From an uncultured Eubacteriales bacterium (GTDB lineage: Bacteria; Bacillota; Clostridia; Oscillospirales; Acutalibacteraceae): a stretch of DNA of 64,000 nucleotides. Below, one piece after another: positions 7,681 through 16,909 of this stretch (position 1 is its first letter; every line of letters starts with the position of its first letter). The position numbers and the translations under genes were made by a program. The stretch lies in NCBI GenBank assembly GCA_934630515.1, contig CAKTVV010000009.1:1-64000 (forward strand). Reading direction: 5' to 3'. The notes below the pieces were generated by a model. That model ran no database searches and was not told the origin of the DNA. It saw only the letters and a list, made by a program, of their open reading frames with translations.

Positions 7681-8484
7681 TCATTTTTCGACCGGTTCCG
7701 CCGCCAGGCGCTGCAGCCAGCGCAGGCTCAATTCCGGCCATTCACTTTCCCCGGGTACGTCGATCGCCAAGCCGTTGCCGTGACCGCCGGAGGGATAAAT
7801 GTGCCCCTCGGCAGGGACGCCGCCGGCATGGAGCGCCGCCAGAAAGCGCAGGGAATTTTCCATCGGAACGCCGTTATCCTCCATACTGTGCCACAGGAAA
7901 CAAGGGCAGGTATCGGGTCCCACCCGGCGCTCCAGCGAAAAATCATCTTTCAGCTCCTCCAGCCGATCTCCCAACAGGTATTCAAAGCTGCCCATATGGG
8001 CAATTTCCGGATCAGAAGAGATCACCGGATAGCCCAGCAGCGCCCCGTTGGGGCGGGCGGACATTTTATCCACCCCGTCGCCCAATACCGTACACACATC
8101 CGGCAATGCTGCCACGCAGCCGCACAAATGTCCGCCGGCGGAGAAGCCAATGGTATACACCCGATCAGGGTCAACATGCCATTCATCCGCATGATACCGC
8201 ACCAGCTTGACCACTCGCTGGGCATCCGCCAGCGCCGCCGGATACCGGTGCGGATCAATGCGATAATACACGATCAGTGCGTGAAATCCATGGGCGTAAT
8301 AGTATTCGGCAATGGGCAGCTGCTCCGTCGTACCATAGTGATGGTACGCACCGCCGGGATAAATGATCATCACCGGATGCACCTCGCCGTCTTCCTGCCA
8401 ATAGGCACGGATGCGATTTTCACATGGTAAATCTTCCTCATTATAGGGCATTTTGCCCTCCCAGATCTGCATATCCTTGACCAT
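7681..8484 (-). CDS. Alpha/beta hydrolase, esterase of the acetyl-xylan-esterase-like group
   Basis: A protein of 267 residues with an alpha/beta-hydrolase layout. PGGAYHHYG near residue 43 provides the oxyanion hole, GFSAGGHL near 113 the nucleophile elbow, the Asp is probably in HSMEDNGVP and the His in SGGHGNGL. There is no signal peptide, so it acts in the cytosol, as expected for an enzyme deacetylating imported oligosaccharides. That substrate is inference. AGGAGGTTCTGAA precedes the ATG. It lies 13 bases from trmK in the same direction and is closed by the terminator at 7613-7646. Confidence 0.88.
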   Translation of the reverse strand: MVKDMQIWEGKMPYNEEDLPCENRIRAYWQEDGEVHPVMIIYPGGAYHHYGTTEQLPIAEYYYAHGFHALIVYYRIDPHRYPAALADAQRVVKLVRYHADEWHVDPDRVYTIGFSAGGHLCGCVAALPDVCTVLGDGVDKMSARPNGALLGYPVISSDPEIAHMGSFEYLLGDRLEELKDDFSLERRVGPDTCPCFLWHSMEDNGVPMENSLRFLAALHAGGVPAEGHIYPSGGHGNGLAIDVPGESEWPELSLRWLQRLAAEPVEK

Positions 8485-8496
8485 TTCAGAACCTCC

Positions 8497-9150
8497 TCAC
8501 ATCATTTCCAAGTGTTCCGCCAGTATGCGATAGCTTTCCGCCTGTTCCGGAGCCTGACAGCGCAGCCCCTCTGCCTTGCGGCACAGGTGGGTCGCCATCA
8601 TTTTTCGGTACGGACGCCCCTCCTCCGGTGTAAAGGCGCCAGCATATACAGGCAGCTCATCCTCCGGCGGCGGCGCCGCAGTAAAGACAGCCGCCAACAC
8701 CGGATACAGGTGCCGTCCATCCTGCACCAGCCGCTCTGCTTCAATGCTAAATCCATGGTACAGCAGATACCGCCGCAGCTCCTCCGCACGGGTCATAGGC
8801 TGCAGCACCAACCGCAGCCGGGGATCCTGCACCCAATCGGCTGCCGCCAAAATTCCGGCAATGGTCTCGCCCCCCATACCGGCAATTACCACATCGTCCA
8901 CCTCGTCCGGAGCGATCGGCGCCAGTCCGTCTCCCAGCCGCAGTGCGATCTTTTCCGTCAGCCCGGCAGCGGTCACATTCCGCCGTGCCGCCTCCAACGG
9001 GTCAGGGCGCAGATCGGCTGCAATCGCTCGGGGGCAGATCCCCTCACGCACCAGATACACCGGCAAATACCCATGGTCGGTACCAATGTCCGCCATCCGG
9101 CTGCCGGGGCGCACCAACGCCGCCACCGTCTGCAATCGTTTATCCAGCAC
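8497..9150 (-). CDS. trmK: tRNA (adenine(22)-N1)-methyltransferase TrmK
   Basis: A protein of 217 residues with a Rossmann SAM-binding fold: MADIGTDHGYLPVYLV is motif I, IAADLRPDPLEAARRN the next strand, and VVIAGMGGETI the family-specific catalytic segment. TrmK methylates N1 of A22 in the D-arm of tRNA. The start is GTG behind GGGAGAGAG. Homologues usually sit near sigA or a NIF3-like gene; here the partner is an esterase with which it is probably co-transcribed. Confidence 0.92.
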   Translation of the reverse strand: MLDKRLQTVAALVRPGSRMADIGTDHGYLPVYLVREGICPRAIAADLRPDPLEAARRNVTAAGLTEKIALRLGDGLAPIAPDEVDDVVIAGMGGETIAGILAAADWVQDPRLRLVLQPMTRAEELRRYLLYHGFSIEAERLVQDGRHLYPVLAAVFTAAPPPEDELPVYAGAFTPEEGRPYRKMMATHLCRKAEGLRCQAPEQAESYRILAEHLEMM

Positions 9151-9182
9151 GCAAGCTCTCTCCCTTTACACCGTTATACAGG

Positions 9183-9215
9183 AAAACTCCGCCCGAAGAC
9201 GATCTCCGGACGGAG
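9183..9215 (-). terminator. Terminator after the DUF1858 gene
   Basis: ctccgcccg (9187-9195) pairs with cggacggag (9207-9215) with one mismatch. Four T follow on the minus strand (9183-9186). Confidence 0.7.
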
Positions 9216-9227
9216 TTTCATGACCAA

Positions 9228-9425
9228 TCAGTTGCCGAAATGCTTATTCAGCTTTTCCACCAGCTCGTCTACGCTGACGCCATGGACGGCGCAGGCATCC
9301 TCCAGCGACTCGCCGCGAGCCGAGGGACATCCCAAGCAATGCATCCCCATCTCCAGAAAATAGGGAGCCGTCTCCCGGTCGGCATCCAGAATGGAGCCGA
9401 TGGTCATATCTTTTGTCACGATCAT
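9228..9425 (-). CDS. DUF1858 domain protein
   Basis: About 65 residues, starting MIVTKDMTIGSILDAD. The DUF1858 signature is complete: a short helical bundle with a cysteine pair in MGMHCLGCPSARGE, followed by LEDACAVHGVSVDELVEKLN. The start at 9425 is chosen because AAAGGTGG precedes it and the homology begins there. Such proteins are small and cytosolic, often next to hybrid-cluster or redox genes; the CxxC suggests metal or redox chemistry but no function is established. It lies downstream of ileS and is closed by its own terminator. Confidence 0.85.
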   Translation of the reverse strand: MIVTKDMTIGSILDADRETAPYFLEMGMHCLGCPSARGESLEDACAVHGVSVDELVEKLNKHFGN

Positions 9426-9501
9426 ATCGTAAAAGCCACCTTTCTTCATTGGGTTACCTGTATTATACCCCATCCGGGGAAAAATAGCAAGTCGGAAACG
9501 G

Positions 9502-12500
9502 TTATTTTTCGACTTTTTCCACGCCCAGCGTGACCGTCTCGCCGTTCAGCTCCCACTCCTTGGCATAGCCGCCGGACTGACCGACCGTCAGCGCCACACC
9601 CATCACATCGTGAAGAATGCTGTCCCGGTTCTGCTCCAGAATGGTCTGTACCCGCTCGTTGCCGGACACATATACCCGAATGGTGTCGGTCACCTCAAAG
9701 CCGGCTTCCTTCCGCATGGTCTGCAGCTTGCTGACGATCTCTCTCTCAAAGCCCTCTTCGATCAGCTCCGGCGTGAGACGGGTATCGATCGCCACTGTAA
9801 TTCCTTTATCCGACACGGTATAGTAGCCCTCGGTCTGGGCGGTCTCAATGAGCAGATCCTCCGGCGCCAGCTTGACCGTCCCATCCAGCAGGGTCAGCAC
9901 GCCAGCCGCATCCAGCTCCGCTTTGGCTGCGTTGCCATCCAGCGCCGCCAAAGCTTCCCGGATAGCGCCCAGCTGCTTACCGTATTTCGGGCCGACCGTT
10001 TTCAGCTGGGGTTTAAGGACGTAGCTCATAAACGCCGACGCATCGCCGATGCGCTCCACTGTGTGGATGTTCAGCTCGTCCGCTATGATCGCCGCATCCT
10101 CCGGCACCAGCTCGTCCGCCATCTGCACATACATTTTGCTCAGCGGCTGACGGTTCTTGCAGTTTGCGCCGTTGCGGGCGGCACGTCCCAGCACCACGAT
10201 GTTGATCACATCGTCCATGCGGGTCTCCAGCGCCTTGTCGATATACTGCTCCTGCACCGCCGGGAAGTCGCACAGATGAACGCTGATAGGCGCAGTGGGA
10301 TCGTTGGTGCAGACCAGATTGCGGTAGATATCCTCAGTCATGAACGGGATCATGGGAGCAGCAATCTTGGCGACCGTCACCAGCGCCGTATACAGCGTCA
10401 TGTAGGCATTCACCTTATCCTGGGGCATTCCCTTGCCCCAGAAACGCTCCCGGCTGCGGCGCACATACCAGTTGCTCAGCTCATCCACGAAATCCTCCAG
10501 CGCACGAGCCGTCTCCGGGATCCGATACGCCGCCAGATTTTCGTCTACCGCCTTAACGGTGCTGTTCAGCTTGGACAGCAGCCATTTATCCATCACGCTG
10601 AGCTTATCATAATCCAGCGTATACCGGGTGGCGTCAAACTGGTCGATATTCGCATACAGCACAAAGAACGCATAGGTGTTCCACAGGGTACCCAGGAACT
10701 TCCGCTGGCATTCCTGTACCGCCTTGCCGTGGAAGCGATTGGGCAGCCACGGAGCAGAATTGGAATAGAAATACCACCGAATGGCATCGGCACCATAGGT
10801 TTGCAGTGCCTCCATGGGATCCACGGCGTTGCCCTTGGATTTGCTCATCTTCTGACCGTTTTCATCCTGCACATGCCCCAGCACAATGACATTGCGGAAG
10901 GGTGCCTGATTGAACAGCAGCGTGGAGATCGCCATCAGCGAATAGAACCAGCCACGGGTCTGATCCACCGCCTCAGAGATGAAGTCCGCCGGGAACTGCT
11001 GCTTGAACAGTTCCTGATTTTCAAAGGGATAATGGTGCTGTGCAAAGGGCATGGAGCCGGAATCGAACCAGCAGTCGATGACCTCCGGCACCCGGTGCAT
11101 TTCACCGCCGCACTGAGGGCAGCGGATGGTCACCTGATCGATATAGGGGCGGTGCAGCTCAATATCCGCCGGACAGTTATCCGACATGCTCCGCAGCTCC
11201 TCGATGCTGCCCACAGAATGCATATGCCCGCAGGAGCACTCCCAGATATTCAGCGGCGTGCCCCAATACCGGTTGCGGCTGATGCCCCAATCCTGCACAT
11301 TCGCCAGCCAGTCGCCGAAGCGTCCCTTGCCGATGCTCTCGGGGATCCAGTTGACGGTATTATTGTTGCGGATCAGATCCTCCCGCACCGCCGTCATCCG
11401 GATAAACCAGCTCTCCCGTGCATAGTACAGCAAGGGCGTGTCGCAGCGCCAGCAGAAGGGATAGTCGTGCTCAAACTTGGGGGCGTCAAACAGCTGTCCC
11501 CGCTTGTCCAGATCCTCCAGCACCAGCGGATCGGCTTTCTTAACGAACAGACCGGCAAATGGAGTATCCTCCGTCATATCGCCCTTACCGTCCACCAGCT
11601 GGACGAAGGGCAGCTCATACCGACGGCCGACCTGCGCATCGTCCTCGCCGAACGCCGGCGCAATATGCACAATGCCGGTACCGTCGCTCATGGTGACATA
11701 GGTATCGCAGGTCACATAGAAGCCTTTTTTATTCTGCTTATCCGCCACCCGCTTAGCGCAATCGTACAGGGGCTCATACTCCTTGTATTCCAGCTTATCG
11801 CCGGTAAACTTCTCCAGCACGGTGTAGGCGGGCTTGTCCTCGGTCGCCAGCTTGCCCAGCACCTTATCCAGCAGCGCCTCCGCCATATAGTAGGTATAGC
11901 CGTCTGCCGCCAGCACCTTGCAATAGGTGTCCTGCGGATTCACGCACAGCGCCACATTGGAGGGCAGCGTCCACGGGGTGGTCGTCCACGCCAGGAAGTA
12001 TGCATCCTCGTTTTTCGCCTTGAATCGCACAATGGCGGAACGCTCCTTCACGCACTTATACCCCTGCGCCACCTCATGGCTGGACAGCGGAGTGCCGCAG
12101 CGGGGGCAATACGGAACGATTTTGAAGCCCTTATACAGCAGGCCTTTATCCCAGATCTGCTTCAGCGCCCACCATTCCGATTCGATATAGTCGTTGTGAT
12201 AGGTTACATAAGGATCATCCATATCCGCCCAGAAGCCGACGATGCCGGAGAATTCCTCCCACATCCCCTTGTATTTCCAGACGCTCTCCTTACACTGCTG
12301 AATGAACCCGTCCAGACCGTATTCCTCGATCTGCTCCTTGCCGTCCAGCCCCAGCTTTTTCTCAACCTCCAGCTCCACCGGCAGACCGTGGGTATCCCAG
12401 CCCGCCTTTCGGGGCACCATCTGTCCTTTCATGGCATGATAGCGGGGGATCATATCCTTGATCACCCGGGTCAGCACATGGCCGATATGGGGCTTGCCGT

Positions 12501-12651
12501 TAGCCGTCGGAGGACCGTCATAAAAGGTATAGGTCTCCCCCTGCTTGCGCTGCTCCATGCTGCGGCGGAACACATCGTTATCCGTCCAGAATTGCAGCAC
12601 CTCGCCCTCACGCTTGACAAAATCCATGCTGGTCGGTACTTTCTTGTACAT
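9502..12651 (-). CDS. ileS: Isoleucyl-tRNA synthetase, long (type 2, eukaryote-like) form
   Basis: About 1049 residues. The ATP-binding signatures are GKPHIGHV near residue 55 and KMSKSKGNAVDP near residue 600, with the editing domain between them and a long C-terminal region after the anticodon-binding domain. WDTHGLPVELEVEKKLG after the HIGH motif and the overall length match the eukaryote-like IleS branch rather than the B. subtilis or E. coli type. The start at 12651 is supported by GGAGGTG just upstream. A T-box leader and a strong promoter precede it. Homologues of this branch are known to be poorly inhibited by mupirocin; for this protein that is inference. Confidence 0.97.
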   Translation of the reverse strand: MYKKVPTSMDFVKREGEVLQFWTDNDVFRRSMEQRKQGETYTFYDGPPTANGKPHIGHVLTRVIKDMIPRYHAMKGQMVPRKAGWDTHGLPVELEVEKKLGLDGKEQIEEYGLDGFIQQCKESVWKYKGMWEEFSGIVGFWADMDDPYVTYHNDYIESEWWALKQIWDKGLLYKGFKIVPYCPRCGTPLSSHEVAQGYKCVKERSAIVRFKAKNEDAYFLAWTTTPWTLPSNVALCVNPQDTYCKVLAADGYTYYMAEALLDKVLGKLATEDKPAYTVLEKFTGDKLEYKEYEPLYDCAKRVADKQNKKGFYVTCDTYVTMSDGTGIVHIAPAFGEDDAQVGRRYELPFVQLVDGKGDMTEDTPFAGLFVKKADPLVLEDLDKRGQLFDAPKFEHDYPFCWRCDTPLLYYARESWFIRMTAVREDLIRNNNTVNWIPESIGKGRFGDWLANVQDWGISRNRYWGTPLNIWECSCGHMHSVGSIEELRSMSDNCPADIELHRPYIDQVTIRCPQCGGEMHRVPEVIDCWFDSGSMPFAQHHYPFENQELFKQQFPADFISEAVDQTRGWFYSLMAISTLLFNQAPFRNVIVLGHVQDENGQKMSKSKGNAVDPMEALQTYGADAIRWYFYSNSAPWLPNRFHGKAVQECQRKFLGTLWNTYAFFVLYANIDQFDATRYTLDYDKLSVMDKWLLSKLNSTVKAVDENLAAYRIPETARALEDFVDELSNWYVRRSRERFWGKGMPQDKVNAYMTLYTALVTVAKIAAPMIPFMTEDIYRNLVCTNDPTAPISVHLCDFPAVQEQYIDKALETRMDDVINIVVLGRAARNGANCKNRQPLSKMYVQMADELVPEDAAIIADELNIHTVERIGDASAFMSYVLKPQLKTVGPKYGKQLGAIREALAALDGNAAKAELDAAGVLTLLDGTVKLAPEDLLIETAQTEGYYTVSDKGITVAIDTRLTPELIEEGFEREIVSKLQTMRKEAGFEVTDTIRVYVSGNERVQTILEQNRDSILHDVMGVALTVGQSGGYAKEWELNGETVTLGVEKVEK

Positions 12652-12671
12652 AACGCACCTCCGTAAAAAAT

Positions 12672-12914
12672 AAAAAATCTCCGCCCTGCAAACAGGACGA
12701 AGTTCTTTCTTCGCTATACCACCCATTGCCCGCGTACCATCATACGCCTTCCCGTTAACGGAGGAAATCCGGCGCAGCTTAATGGGAATCCCGATTCCTT
12801 TCAGCCCGCAGCTCCAGAGGGATATTCACGCACGGGAACGCACCGCCGGGCTTACACCCTCCCCGGCTCGCTGCAGAGGTTCATCCGTGAGTTACTGTCT
12901 CTATCCACGCCTTT
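12672..12914 (-). promoter_or_regulatory. T-box riboswitch controlling ileS
   Basis: The leader between the promoter and ileS ends with a terminator: ctccgccctg (12679-12688) pairs with caggacgaag (12693-12702) allowing two G-U pairs, then six T on the minus strand (12672-12677). Just upstream is the T-box core GGGTGGTATAGCG (12712-12724, minus strand), which would bind the tRNA acceptor end and form the antiterminator. A candidate ATC (Ile) specifier in GAATATCCC lies at 12821-12823. The left half of the leader holds several G/C-rich helices consistent with stem I. Uncharged tRNA-Ile should therefore permit ileS expression. Confidence 0.88.
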
Positions 12915-12921
12915 CAACCTT

Positions 12922-12950
12922 ATCATACTCCCCAAATCGGGTCTTGTCAA
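12922..12950 (-). promoter_or_regulatory. Promoter of the T-box/ileS transcript
   Basis: On the minus strand TTGACA (12945-12950) and TATGAT (12922-12927) are spaced by 17 bases, a near-consensus vegetative promoter. Transcription would start about 260 bases upstream of the ileS start codon. Confidence 0.85.
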
Positions 12951-12953
12951 CCC

Positions 12954-13436
12954 CTATTTATGATATTTTCCGCCGCCGGCGATCTGAAACGCCCGATACA
13001 CCTGCTCCAGCACCATCACTCGGGCCAACTGATGAGGAAAGGTCATGGGCGACATGGACAGGCGCAGCTGTGCCCGGCTCTTCACCGCCGGAGACAGCCC
13101 GTAGGAGCCGCCGATGAGCAGCGTGATGTGGCTTTTCCCCTCCACGGCAGCCTTCTGGAAACAGGTCGCCAGACCGGGAGAATCCAGCTCCTTTCCCTCA
13201 ATGCACAAAGCAATAATCAATCCATCCCGTGGCAGCTTTTCTGTCAGGCGGCGTCCCTCCGCCTCCACCACGGCGGCGATCTGCGCCGCCGACGGGTCCT
13301 CCGGCAGCCGCTCCTCTGCCACCTCTGCGACCTGTATGCGGCAGAACGCCCCCAGCCGCTTGACGTATTCGGCACAGGCGTCCTGCCAGTATCTCTCTTT
13401 CAGCTTGCCGACGCACAGCACCGTCACATTCAGCAC
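12954..13436 (-). CDS. rlmH: 23S rRNA (pseudouridine(1915)-N(3))-methyltransferase RlmH
   Basis: A protein of 160 residues, the normal size of this SPOUT methyltransferase. LLIGGSYGLSPAVKSRA forms the SAM-binding knot, and LSMSPMTFPHQLARVMVLEQVYRAFQI is the highly conserved end. The C-terminal YHK acts at the ribosomal A-site helix 69. It follows walJ by 12 bases, and this walJ...rlmH proximity is also found in Bacillus (yycJ-htrA-rlmH). Confidence 0.96.
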   Translation of the reverse strand: MLNVTVLCVGKLKERYWQDACAEYVKRLGAFCRIQVAEVAEERLPEDPSAAQIAAVVEAEGRRLTEKLPRDGLIIALCIEGKELDSPGLATCFQKAAVEGKSHITLLIGGSYGLSPAVKSRAQLRLSMSPMTFPHQLARVMVLEQVYRAFQIAGGGKYHK

Positions 13437-13448
13437 AAGAACCCCTCC

Positions 13449-14240
13449 TTAAAAATAGGTCACCGGTCTCGTTCCCTCCGGCTGCGCCACCTCCAGCAGA
13501 CAATCCCGTCCGACGGTGGCACCTGCCGCCGCCAGTGCCTGCTGCGCCGTATCCGCCGCCAGCTGCGGAGTGTTGTTCTGACGGCTGAGATGCGCCAGCA
13601 CCAAGCGGGTCGTCCCCTGCGCCACCAGTCCGGGCAGCACTGCAGCGCAGGCGTCATTGGACAGATGCCCGCCCCGTCCCAATATCCGTTCCTGCAAATA
13701 AAAGGGATACGGCCCGTTACGCAGCATGACCGGATCGTGGTTCGACTCGATATGTACCAGCTGACAACCGGTCAGCGCCCCCACGATCTCCTCGGTCATA
13801 TACCCGATGTCAGTCGCCAGCGCCAGCGCCTTTCCCTCCCCCTCAATGCGAAAGCCCAGACATTGGCGGCTATCATGCGGGGTGGAAAAGGGCGTGATCC
13901 GCAGCCCGTAGATTCCCACCGACTGTCCCGGTGACAGCACATACAGCCGCTGCGAGGCAGGCACCTTATCCCCCTCTGTGAGCGCATCCAATGTACCGTT
14001 GGACGCCAGCACAGGCCAGCCGTATTTCCGACATAAGACCCGCAGCCCCGCCACATGGTCAGAGTGCTCGTGGGTCACCAGCACCGCCTTGATGGAGGAC
14101 GGCTCGATCTCCCGCTGCGCCAGCGCTTCGGTAATACGCTTGGCGGATACACCGGCATCCACAAGGATTCCCGCCTCTGCCGTTCCTACATAGGTGCTGT
14201 TACCGCTGCTGCCGCTGAACAGGGAACAATATCGTAGCAT
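13449..14240 (-). CDS. walJ: MBL-fold metallohydrolase WalJ/YycJ
   Basis: A protein of 263 residues with the metallo-beta-lactamase signature THEHSDHVAG near residue 57 and an N-terminal SLFSGSSGNSTYVG typical of YycJ. Further metal ligands are visible in HIESNHD and LAHLSRQN. The family is a two-metal phosphodiesterase or nuclease that influences cell-wall and DNA-repair phenotypes in Firmicutes; the physiological substrate is unsettled. It is probably co-transcribed with rlmH. Confidence 0.9.
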   Translation of the reverse strand: MLRYCSLFSGSSGNSTYVGTAEAGILVDAGVSAKRITEALAQREIEPSSIKAVLVTHEHSDHVAGLRVLCRKYGWPVLASNGTLDALTEGDKVPASQRLYVLSPGQSVGIYGLRITPFSTPHDSRQCLGFRIEGEGKALALATDIGYMTEEIVGALTGCQLVHIESNHDPVMLRNGPYPFYLQERILGRGGHLSNDACAAVLPGLVAQGTTRLVLAHLSRQNNTPQLAADTAQQALAAAGATVGRDCLLEVAQPEGTRPVTYF

Positions 14241-14268
14241 ACCGCTTGCCGTTCCTTTCTCAAATCAA

Positions 14269-14311
14269 ATCCGCAGACCTCCCGCTCAACTCAGCGGAAA
14301 CGCCTGCGGAT
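14269..14311 (-). terminator. Possible terminator after murA
   Basis: atccgcag (14269-14276) pairs with ctgcggat (14304-14311), with a second inner stem between ccgct and agcgg. The downstream minus-strand sequence is T-rich (TTTGATTTG) but not a clean T run. Confidence 0.55.
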
Positions 14312-14318
14312 CTGTAGC

Positions 14319-15584
14319 TTATTTGTTTTCGTTCACCCGGCGAATGTCTCCGCCCAGGCGAATGAGTTTTTCTACGATCGTCTCATAGCCTCGCTCAATA
14401 TAATTGATGTTGGAGACCACCGTCTCGCCCTTGGCGACCAGACCGGCAACCACCATCGCCGCCCCGGCACGCAGATCCAGTGCCTCCACCGATGCTGCCA
14501 TCAGCTCCGGCACGCCGGTGAACACCGCCCGCTTGCCGTCCACCGCCACCTGTGCGCCCATACGCTGCAGCTGCTCGGTATAGCGGAACCGATTCTCCCA
14601 GATCCCCTCCGTGATGGTGCTGGTACCCTCGGCGATCGACAGCAGCACCCCAAACTGGGGCTGCATATCCGTGGGAAAGCCCGGATAAGGCATCGTCTTG
14701 ATATTGCTGTGGTGCAGCCGCCCATCGCAGCGGATACGCACCGCATCGTTCATATCCTCAAAGCAGGCACCCAGCTCCTCCAATTTGGCGGAGATCGACT
14801 CCAGATGCTTCGGCGTCACATTCCGGATCAGCACGTCGCCGCCGGTCGCCACCGTCATCGCCATATAGGTGCCCGCCTCGATCTGGTCGGGAATGATGGA
14901 ATAATCCGCTCCGTGGAGCGACTGCACCCCACGAATCTTGATCACATCCGTGCCGGCGCCCCGGATATCTGCCCCCATCATATTGAGAAAGTTCGCCAGA
15001 TCCACAATATGGGGCTCACGGGCGGCGTTCTCAATGATGGTAGAGCCTCTCGCACGGGTCGCCGCCAGAATAATATTCATGGTAGCGCCCACGCTGACCG
15101 TATCCAGATAGATTGCATCCCCCTCCAGGCGATCCGCCCGGGCGGTGATGACATTCTCCTCCAGCAGCTCCGTCTGCGCCCCCAAGGCATGAAAGCCCTT
15201 GAGATGCAGGTCGATGGGACGGGTGCCGAAATTGCAGCCGCCGGGCATGGGCACCCGTGCCTGTCCCAGCTTTCCCAGCAACGCACCGATAAAATAGTAG
15301 GACGCCCGCATTTTGCGGCCCAGCTCTTCGTTGACAACCGAGGTATGCACCGGACGTGGGTCGATCTCGACAATATTGGTATCCTTCCAATCCACCCGGG
15401 CGCCCAGCTCCCGTAAAATATCCAGCGTCGTAAACACATCGCTGATATGCGGCACATTTTCCAAAATACACGGCTCGTCGCACAGAATCACCGCCGGCAG
15501 GATCGCCACCGCCGCATTCTTTGCTCCGCTAATATCCACAGCTCCCGACAGCCGATTGCCGCCGATGATCCGATACTTTTCCAC
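14319..15584 (-). CDS. murA: UDP-N-acetylglucosamine 1-carboxyvinyltransferase
   Basis: A protein of 421 residues, the normal length. It catalyses the first committed step of peptidoglycan synthesis, adding enolpyruvate from PEP to UDP-GlcNAc. The fosfomycin-target cysteine is present in MPGGCNFGTRPIDLHLKG, and the N-terminal GNRLSGAVDISGAKNAA and FPTDMQPQFGVLLS blocks are intact. The start is GTG with AAAGGGTG upstream. Firmicutes often carry two paralogues (murAA and murAB); which one this is cannot be said from one copy. An extended -10 lies at 15711-15718. Confidence 0.96.
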   Translation of the reverse strand: MEKYRIIGGNRLSGAVDISGAKNAAVAILPAVILCDEPCILENVPHISDVFTTLDILRELGARVDWKDTNIVEIDPRPVHTSVVNEELGRKMRASYYFIGALLGKLGQARVPMPGGCNFGTRPIDLHLKGFHALGAQTELLEENVITARADRLEGDAIYLDTVSVGATMNIILAATRARGSTIIENAAREPHIVDLANFLNMMGADIRGAGTDVIKIRGVQSLHGADYSIIPDQIEAGTYMAMTVATGGDVLIRNVTPKHLESISAKLEELGACFEDMNDAVRIRCDGRLHHSNIKTMPYPGFPTDMQPQFGVLLSIAEGTSTITEGIWENRFRYTEQLQRMGAQVAVDGKRAVFTGVPELMAASVEALDLRAGAAMVVAGLVAKGETVVSNINYIERGYETIVEKLIRLGGDIRRVNENK

Positions 15585-15710
15585 ACAAGCACCCTTTCTT
15601 GATTCCCGCCGCAGACCCGGTCAGACCGAGGGGGCAGCTCCCCGTTGCGGCAGCTCTGATCCGTCAGCCGCCCCGGAAGGGTATCCGGCAACGGCGGCTC
15701 ACACGAGACT

Positions 15711-15718
15711 ATTATATC
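15711..15718 (-). promoter_or_regulatory. murA promoter (extended -10)
   Basis: The minus strand reads TGATATAAT, a TG-extended consensus -10, about 130 bases upstream of the murA start. Only a weak -35 (TTGCTT at 16 bases) is visible, as is usual for extended -10 promoters. Confidence 0.6.
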
Positions 15719-15745
15719 ATAGTTGTGCAAAAAAGCAAAGGTTTT

Positions 15746-16909
15746 TTACAATTCCTGCCGCAAAGCCTCCACCGGCGCCATTCCGGACGCCACATAGGCA
15801 GGATAGGAGCCGAATGCCGCCCCCAGAAACAGCGTAAACAAAAACGCCAGCGACCAGCCGCCGACAACCTCCGGCACGGAGATCTGCAGCACCCGGCACG
15901 CCACGATCACCACGCCGCCCCCCAGCGCCGTACCGATGACAGCACCGACCAGACTCAGCAGCACCGCCGCCGCCAGAAATTCCAGCAGGATCCGTCCCCG
16001 TCCGGCGCCTACGGCCTTTTTGATGCCGATCTCACGGGTACGCTCGTTCACCGCCGACAGCATGGAGGTCATGATCCCAAAGCCGGACACCAGCAGCGAC
16101 ACTCCGCCCACCGCCGTCAGCACAGCGGTGAGGATCGACGCCACGCTCTCCAGCCGCTCCCGCTGGGTAGCCAGATCCTCGGTTTTCAGCGTCCCCACCG
16201 GCTCATGGGACAGCGCCCGGCGGATCGTATCCTCTGTCCCGACGGCATCCGCCGTCACCCGCACGGCGATCTGATCGATGGACGTGTCGCCGGTGCAGCC
16301 CTGCAGGGTCGTATAAGGAACGTAAATCATATGCGGGATCATTGCCGACACGGTCTTCAACAGGCTGCTGCCGGTGGCGGTCACCCCCACCACCGTCAAC
16401 GGTACCCGCTGCTGATCCAGCAGCACCGACAGAGTTTTTCCCACAACGTTTTCCCGTCCGTAAACCGCCTTTGCCAGCGAGGCATCCACCACGCACACCG
16501 CCGCCGAGGATGCCACATCCCCCCGGCTGAACAAGCGTCCATGGAGCAGCTGCAGCGAGATCAGCTGATCCGCTCCGGCATCGATCCCGCAGCTGACCAC
16601 GCCATAGTCGCTGCCCACCGGGAAATGCGCTGTGGTATATTCCAATATCAGCGGCATCGCCTGCCGCACGGCAGGCAGCTCCCGAATGGCAAACAGGCAC
16701 TCCTCATTCAGCCCGTCGGAGGCGCTGACCGACAAGCCGTGGACGCCCATATCCTCCAGCTCCCGCTGCACCGCCGCCTGTCCCAGCGCCCCGATTCCGG
16801 ATACCAGCACCACCATCGCCGTGCCGATAGCGATACCGCACACGGTCAGCGCCGTGCGCAGCCGCCGATGGCGAAATCCGGCAAAGGCACTGCGCCACAG
16901 CTCTCTCAT
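15746..16909 (-). CDS. ABC transporter permease of the MacB/FtsX type
   Basis: A protein of 387 residues with the MacB topology. One N-terminal helix (LTVCGIAIGTAMVVLVSGIGALGQ) is followed by a large extracytoplasmic domain to about residue 260 and then three C-terminal helices (VASILTAVLTAVGGVSLLVSGFGIM, LEFLAAAVLLSLVGAVIGTALG, WSLAFLFTLFLGAAFG). The cytoplasmic motif NERTREIGIKKAVGAG is diagnostic. Its start overlaps the adaptor stop by 4 bases (ATGA). Such permeases need an ATPase subunit, and none is encoded next to it. Likely role: mechanotransmission for export of a peptide or drug, substrate unknown. Confidence 0.88.
   Translation of the reverse strand: MRELWRSAFAGFRHRRLRTALTVCGIAIGTAMVVLVSGIGALGQAAVQRELEDMGVHGLSVSASDGLNEECLFAIRELPAVRQAMPLILEYTTAHFPVGSDYGVVSCGIDAGADQLISLQLLHGRLFSRGDVASSAAVCVVDASLAKAVYGRENVVGKTLSVLLDQQRVPLTVVGVTATGSSLLKTVSAMIPHMIYVPYTTLQGCTGDTSIDQIAVRVTADAVGTEDTIRRALSHEPVGTLKTEDLATQRERLESVASILTAVLTAVGGVSLLVSGFGIMTSMLSAVNERTREIGIKKAVGAGRGRILLEFLAAAVLLSLVGAVIGTALGGGVVIVACRVLQISVPEVVGGWSLAFLFTLFLGAAFGSYPAYVASGMAPVEALRQEL

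Noticed and set aside
9610..12666. A plus-strand frame of 1018 codons opposite ileS
   Set aside because: Shadow frame of ileS; it reads through the T-box region end and has no homology-like segments.
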